Shown here: positions 62,964-64,000 of the stretch, piece by piece
Layout: each line of letters begins with the position of its first letter
Position numbering within the stretch: position 1 is the stretch's first letter
Assembly (NCBI RefSeq): GCF_000813985.1
Contig: NZ_JWLJ01000001.1
Location: forward strand, 794,453-858,452
Source: Ruegeria sp. ANG-R
Lineage (GTDB): Bacteria; Pseudomonadota; Alphaproteobacteria; Rhodobacterales; Rhodobacteraceae
Direction of reading: 5' to 3'
Length of the DNA stretch: 64,000 nucleotides
Translations under genes and position numbers: made by a program
The notes under the pieces: generated by a model
The model's database searches: none
What the model saw: only the letters and a program-made list of their open reading frames with translations
What the model was told of the DNA's origin: nothing

Positions 62964-63851
62964 TACTCTGGGCGGTTTTGCGGGCCGCCAATATGCCCCG
63001 GTATCTTCTCGGGCAGTCTGATAGCGGTCTACGCGGTCGCGCGCAGCCGAGCCACCTGCGACAAAGAGGTGGCCAAGCAGGCATTCGAGTACAGCCATAG
63101 CCCCGGAGAAGCTGGAGAAGTGATGCTGTGTCCGGATGCTGACGGGCAGCACGACGTCCGGGTCCACGCCGGGGGCAATGATTTCGCTATCCGACAACAG
63201 CACGATGCGCATACCGCGTTTGCGCGCAAAGCGCATGGATTGGATGGTGTCCGAAGAGTAGGGATGAACAGTAATCGCAAACAGGCAGTCTGCTGTGTCG
63301 GCCTCGAGCAAGTCGTCAACGGCTGAACCCATATGTCGAGGGATCAGCTGAAACCCGGGATGCGCCATCCGGCCCGCATAGTGAAAATAGTAGGCCAATG
63401 CATAGCTGGCCCGGGTCGCCGTGATAAAACAGCGTTTTGCTGAAATCATGTGATCCGTGATCTGTTGTATCAGTGCCGGGTCTGCAAGGCGAAGGGAGCG
63501 GGTCACCACGTTCAACTCATTTTGCGCAAGCCCGGCCTGTGTCGCGCTGAAATCGTCACCCGATCTCATGCGACTGAGCCAGTCCTGGCCAAGCCGGTCC
63601 TCACGGTCGGTGACAAGGGTCTGGCGAAACGGCTTTCGGAACGCCTCGAAACTGTCGAAACCCAGACGATACGCGAGGCGCACGAGTACATTGGAACTTA
63701 TGCCGGTTTTTTGGGCCGTAACCCGAACCGGGTCGAGCCCAAAGTCACCGGGATGGTCAATGATGTATTTTGCGGCAACCTGCATCTGTCGGGGCAGGGC
63801 ATCGATATTTTGGCGCAGTTGCTCTGTCAGTTGGGTTGGTGTGTGTTGCAT
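62952..63851 (-). CDS. RpiR/MurR family transcriptional regulator
   Basis: A 299-residue regulator. The N-terminal HTH_6 domain reads LPRQMQVAAKYIIDHPGDFGLDPVRVTAQKTGISSNVLVRLAYRLGFDSFEAFR. The C-terminal SIS domain (about 125-270) has CFITATRASYALAYYFHYAGRMA and CLFAITVHPYSSDTIQSMRFARKRGMRIVLLSDSE. SIS domains bind phosphosugars, but related regulators control amino acid and nucleobase use. It is convergent with coxM and divergent from the gene starting at 63940, its probable target. Confidence 0.9.
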   Translation of the reverse strand: MQHTPTQLTEQLRQNIDALPRQMQVAAKYIIDHPGDFGLDPVRVTAQKTGISSNVLVRLAYRLGFDSFEAFRKPFRQTLVTDREDRLGQDWLSRMRSGDDFSATQAGLAQNELNVVTRSLRLADPALIQQITDHMISAKRCFITATRASYALAYYFHYAGRMAHPGFQLIPRHMGSAVDDLLEADTADCLFAITVHPYSSDTIQSMRFARKRGMRIVLLSDSEIIAPGVDPDVVLPVSIRTQHHFSSFSGAMAVLECLLGHLFVAGGSAARDRVDRYQTAREDTGAYWRPAKPPRVRKR

Positions 63852-63939
63852 GAGGTAAGAAAAACAAATGTTATGAAGAATGCAAATTGAAAACGCAATC
63901 GCAGTGTATAATTCGAGATCAGACTAAACAGGTTGCACG

Positions 63940-64000
63940 ATGTCAGAAGCTGGTTCCGGGATAGCGGGGGGCGAAACCCTGCCATATATATTGGTGGCGC
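63940..64000 (+). CDS. Start of a gene running off the right edge
   Basis: ATG 63940 opens a frame without a stop to the edge (20 codons, MSEAGSGIAGGETLPYILVA). It is divergent from the rpiR-like gene across 88 bp. The ribosome site is weak (ACAGG, nine bases upstream). Too short to identify. Confidence 0.4.
   Translation, partial: MSEAGSGIAGGETLPYILVA

Overview
The window looks like chromosomal DNA of an alphaproteobacterium of the Rhodobacteraceae, probably Roseobacter clade. Reasons: moderately high GC; several small families I know mainly from Rhodobacterales (TrgA-like, DUF6455, DUF6456 and DUF6477-like proteins); a phrB-cfa-trgA stress cluster behind an RpoE/ChrR-type promoter; an MttB-like methyltransferase; and a form II aerobic CO-dehydrogenase-like cluster. 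Genes are tightly packed, with many ATGA, GTGA and TGATG overlaps. There is one tRNA (Ser-GGA). I see no insertion sequence, prophage or CRISPR array.

Layout. 1-8057: end of a class V aminotransferase, photolyase, cyclopropane fatty acid synthase, TrgA-like membrane protein, a cyclotransferase-Nudix fusion, cysteine synthase and a large MscS-type channel. 8115-9049: tRNA-Ser followed by about 850 bp without a convincing gene. 9090-14135: homocysteine methyltransferase-like gene, a CadC-like TPR regulator, and a LysR regulator divergent from a PLP enzyme related to serine hydroxymethyltransferase. 14330-31941: the most unusual part, a catabolic island with its own GntR regulator. 32181-42559: mostly minus-strand housekeeping genes (TetR, PPK2, hydrolase, MetA, two EamA permeases, a FadL-like porin, an acetyltransferase, GuaA). 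42650-53942: a GNAT pseudogene, MttB-like protein, OxyR with peroxiredoxin, LipA, M20 hydrolase, Hpt, PyrC and others. 54089-62905: cox-like molybdenum hydroxylase genes (coxD, coxE, XdhC-like, MoeA-like, coxS-coxL-coxM). The right edge has an RpiR regulator and the start of a divergent gene.

The island at 14330-31941 joins four modules: (i) a three-subunit glutamate-synthase-like complex resembling N-methylglutamate synthase, plus a class I amidotransferase; (ii) a DUF6455 protein and an FAD amine oxidase; (iii) an operon with a glutamine-synthetase-like ligase, three bacterial microcompartment (BMC) shell proteins (pentamer, hexamer, tandem), an opine-dehydrogenase-like protein, a CoA-acylating aldehyde dehydrogenase, a malate/lactate-dehydrogenase-like protein with an EutQ-like N-terminal extension, and a Rid-family protein; (iv) a five-gene branched-chain amino acid/amide-type ABC transporter. 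The palindrome TGTATAC-N-GTATACA, or a close variant, lies in front of every module and of the regulator gene, so the whole 17 kb is probably one regulon. My reading is that an imported amine is activated by glutamylation, converted to an N-substituted glutamate or gamma-glutamyl intermediate, and oxidised to an aldehyde that is handled inside the microcompartment. The substrate cannot be read from the sequence. None of the usual BMC signature enzymes (B12 or glycyl-radical lyases, phosphotransacylase, alcohol dehydrogenase) is present.
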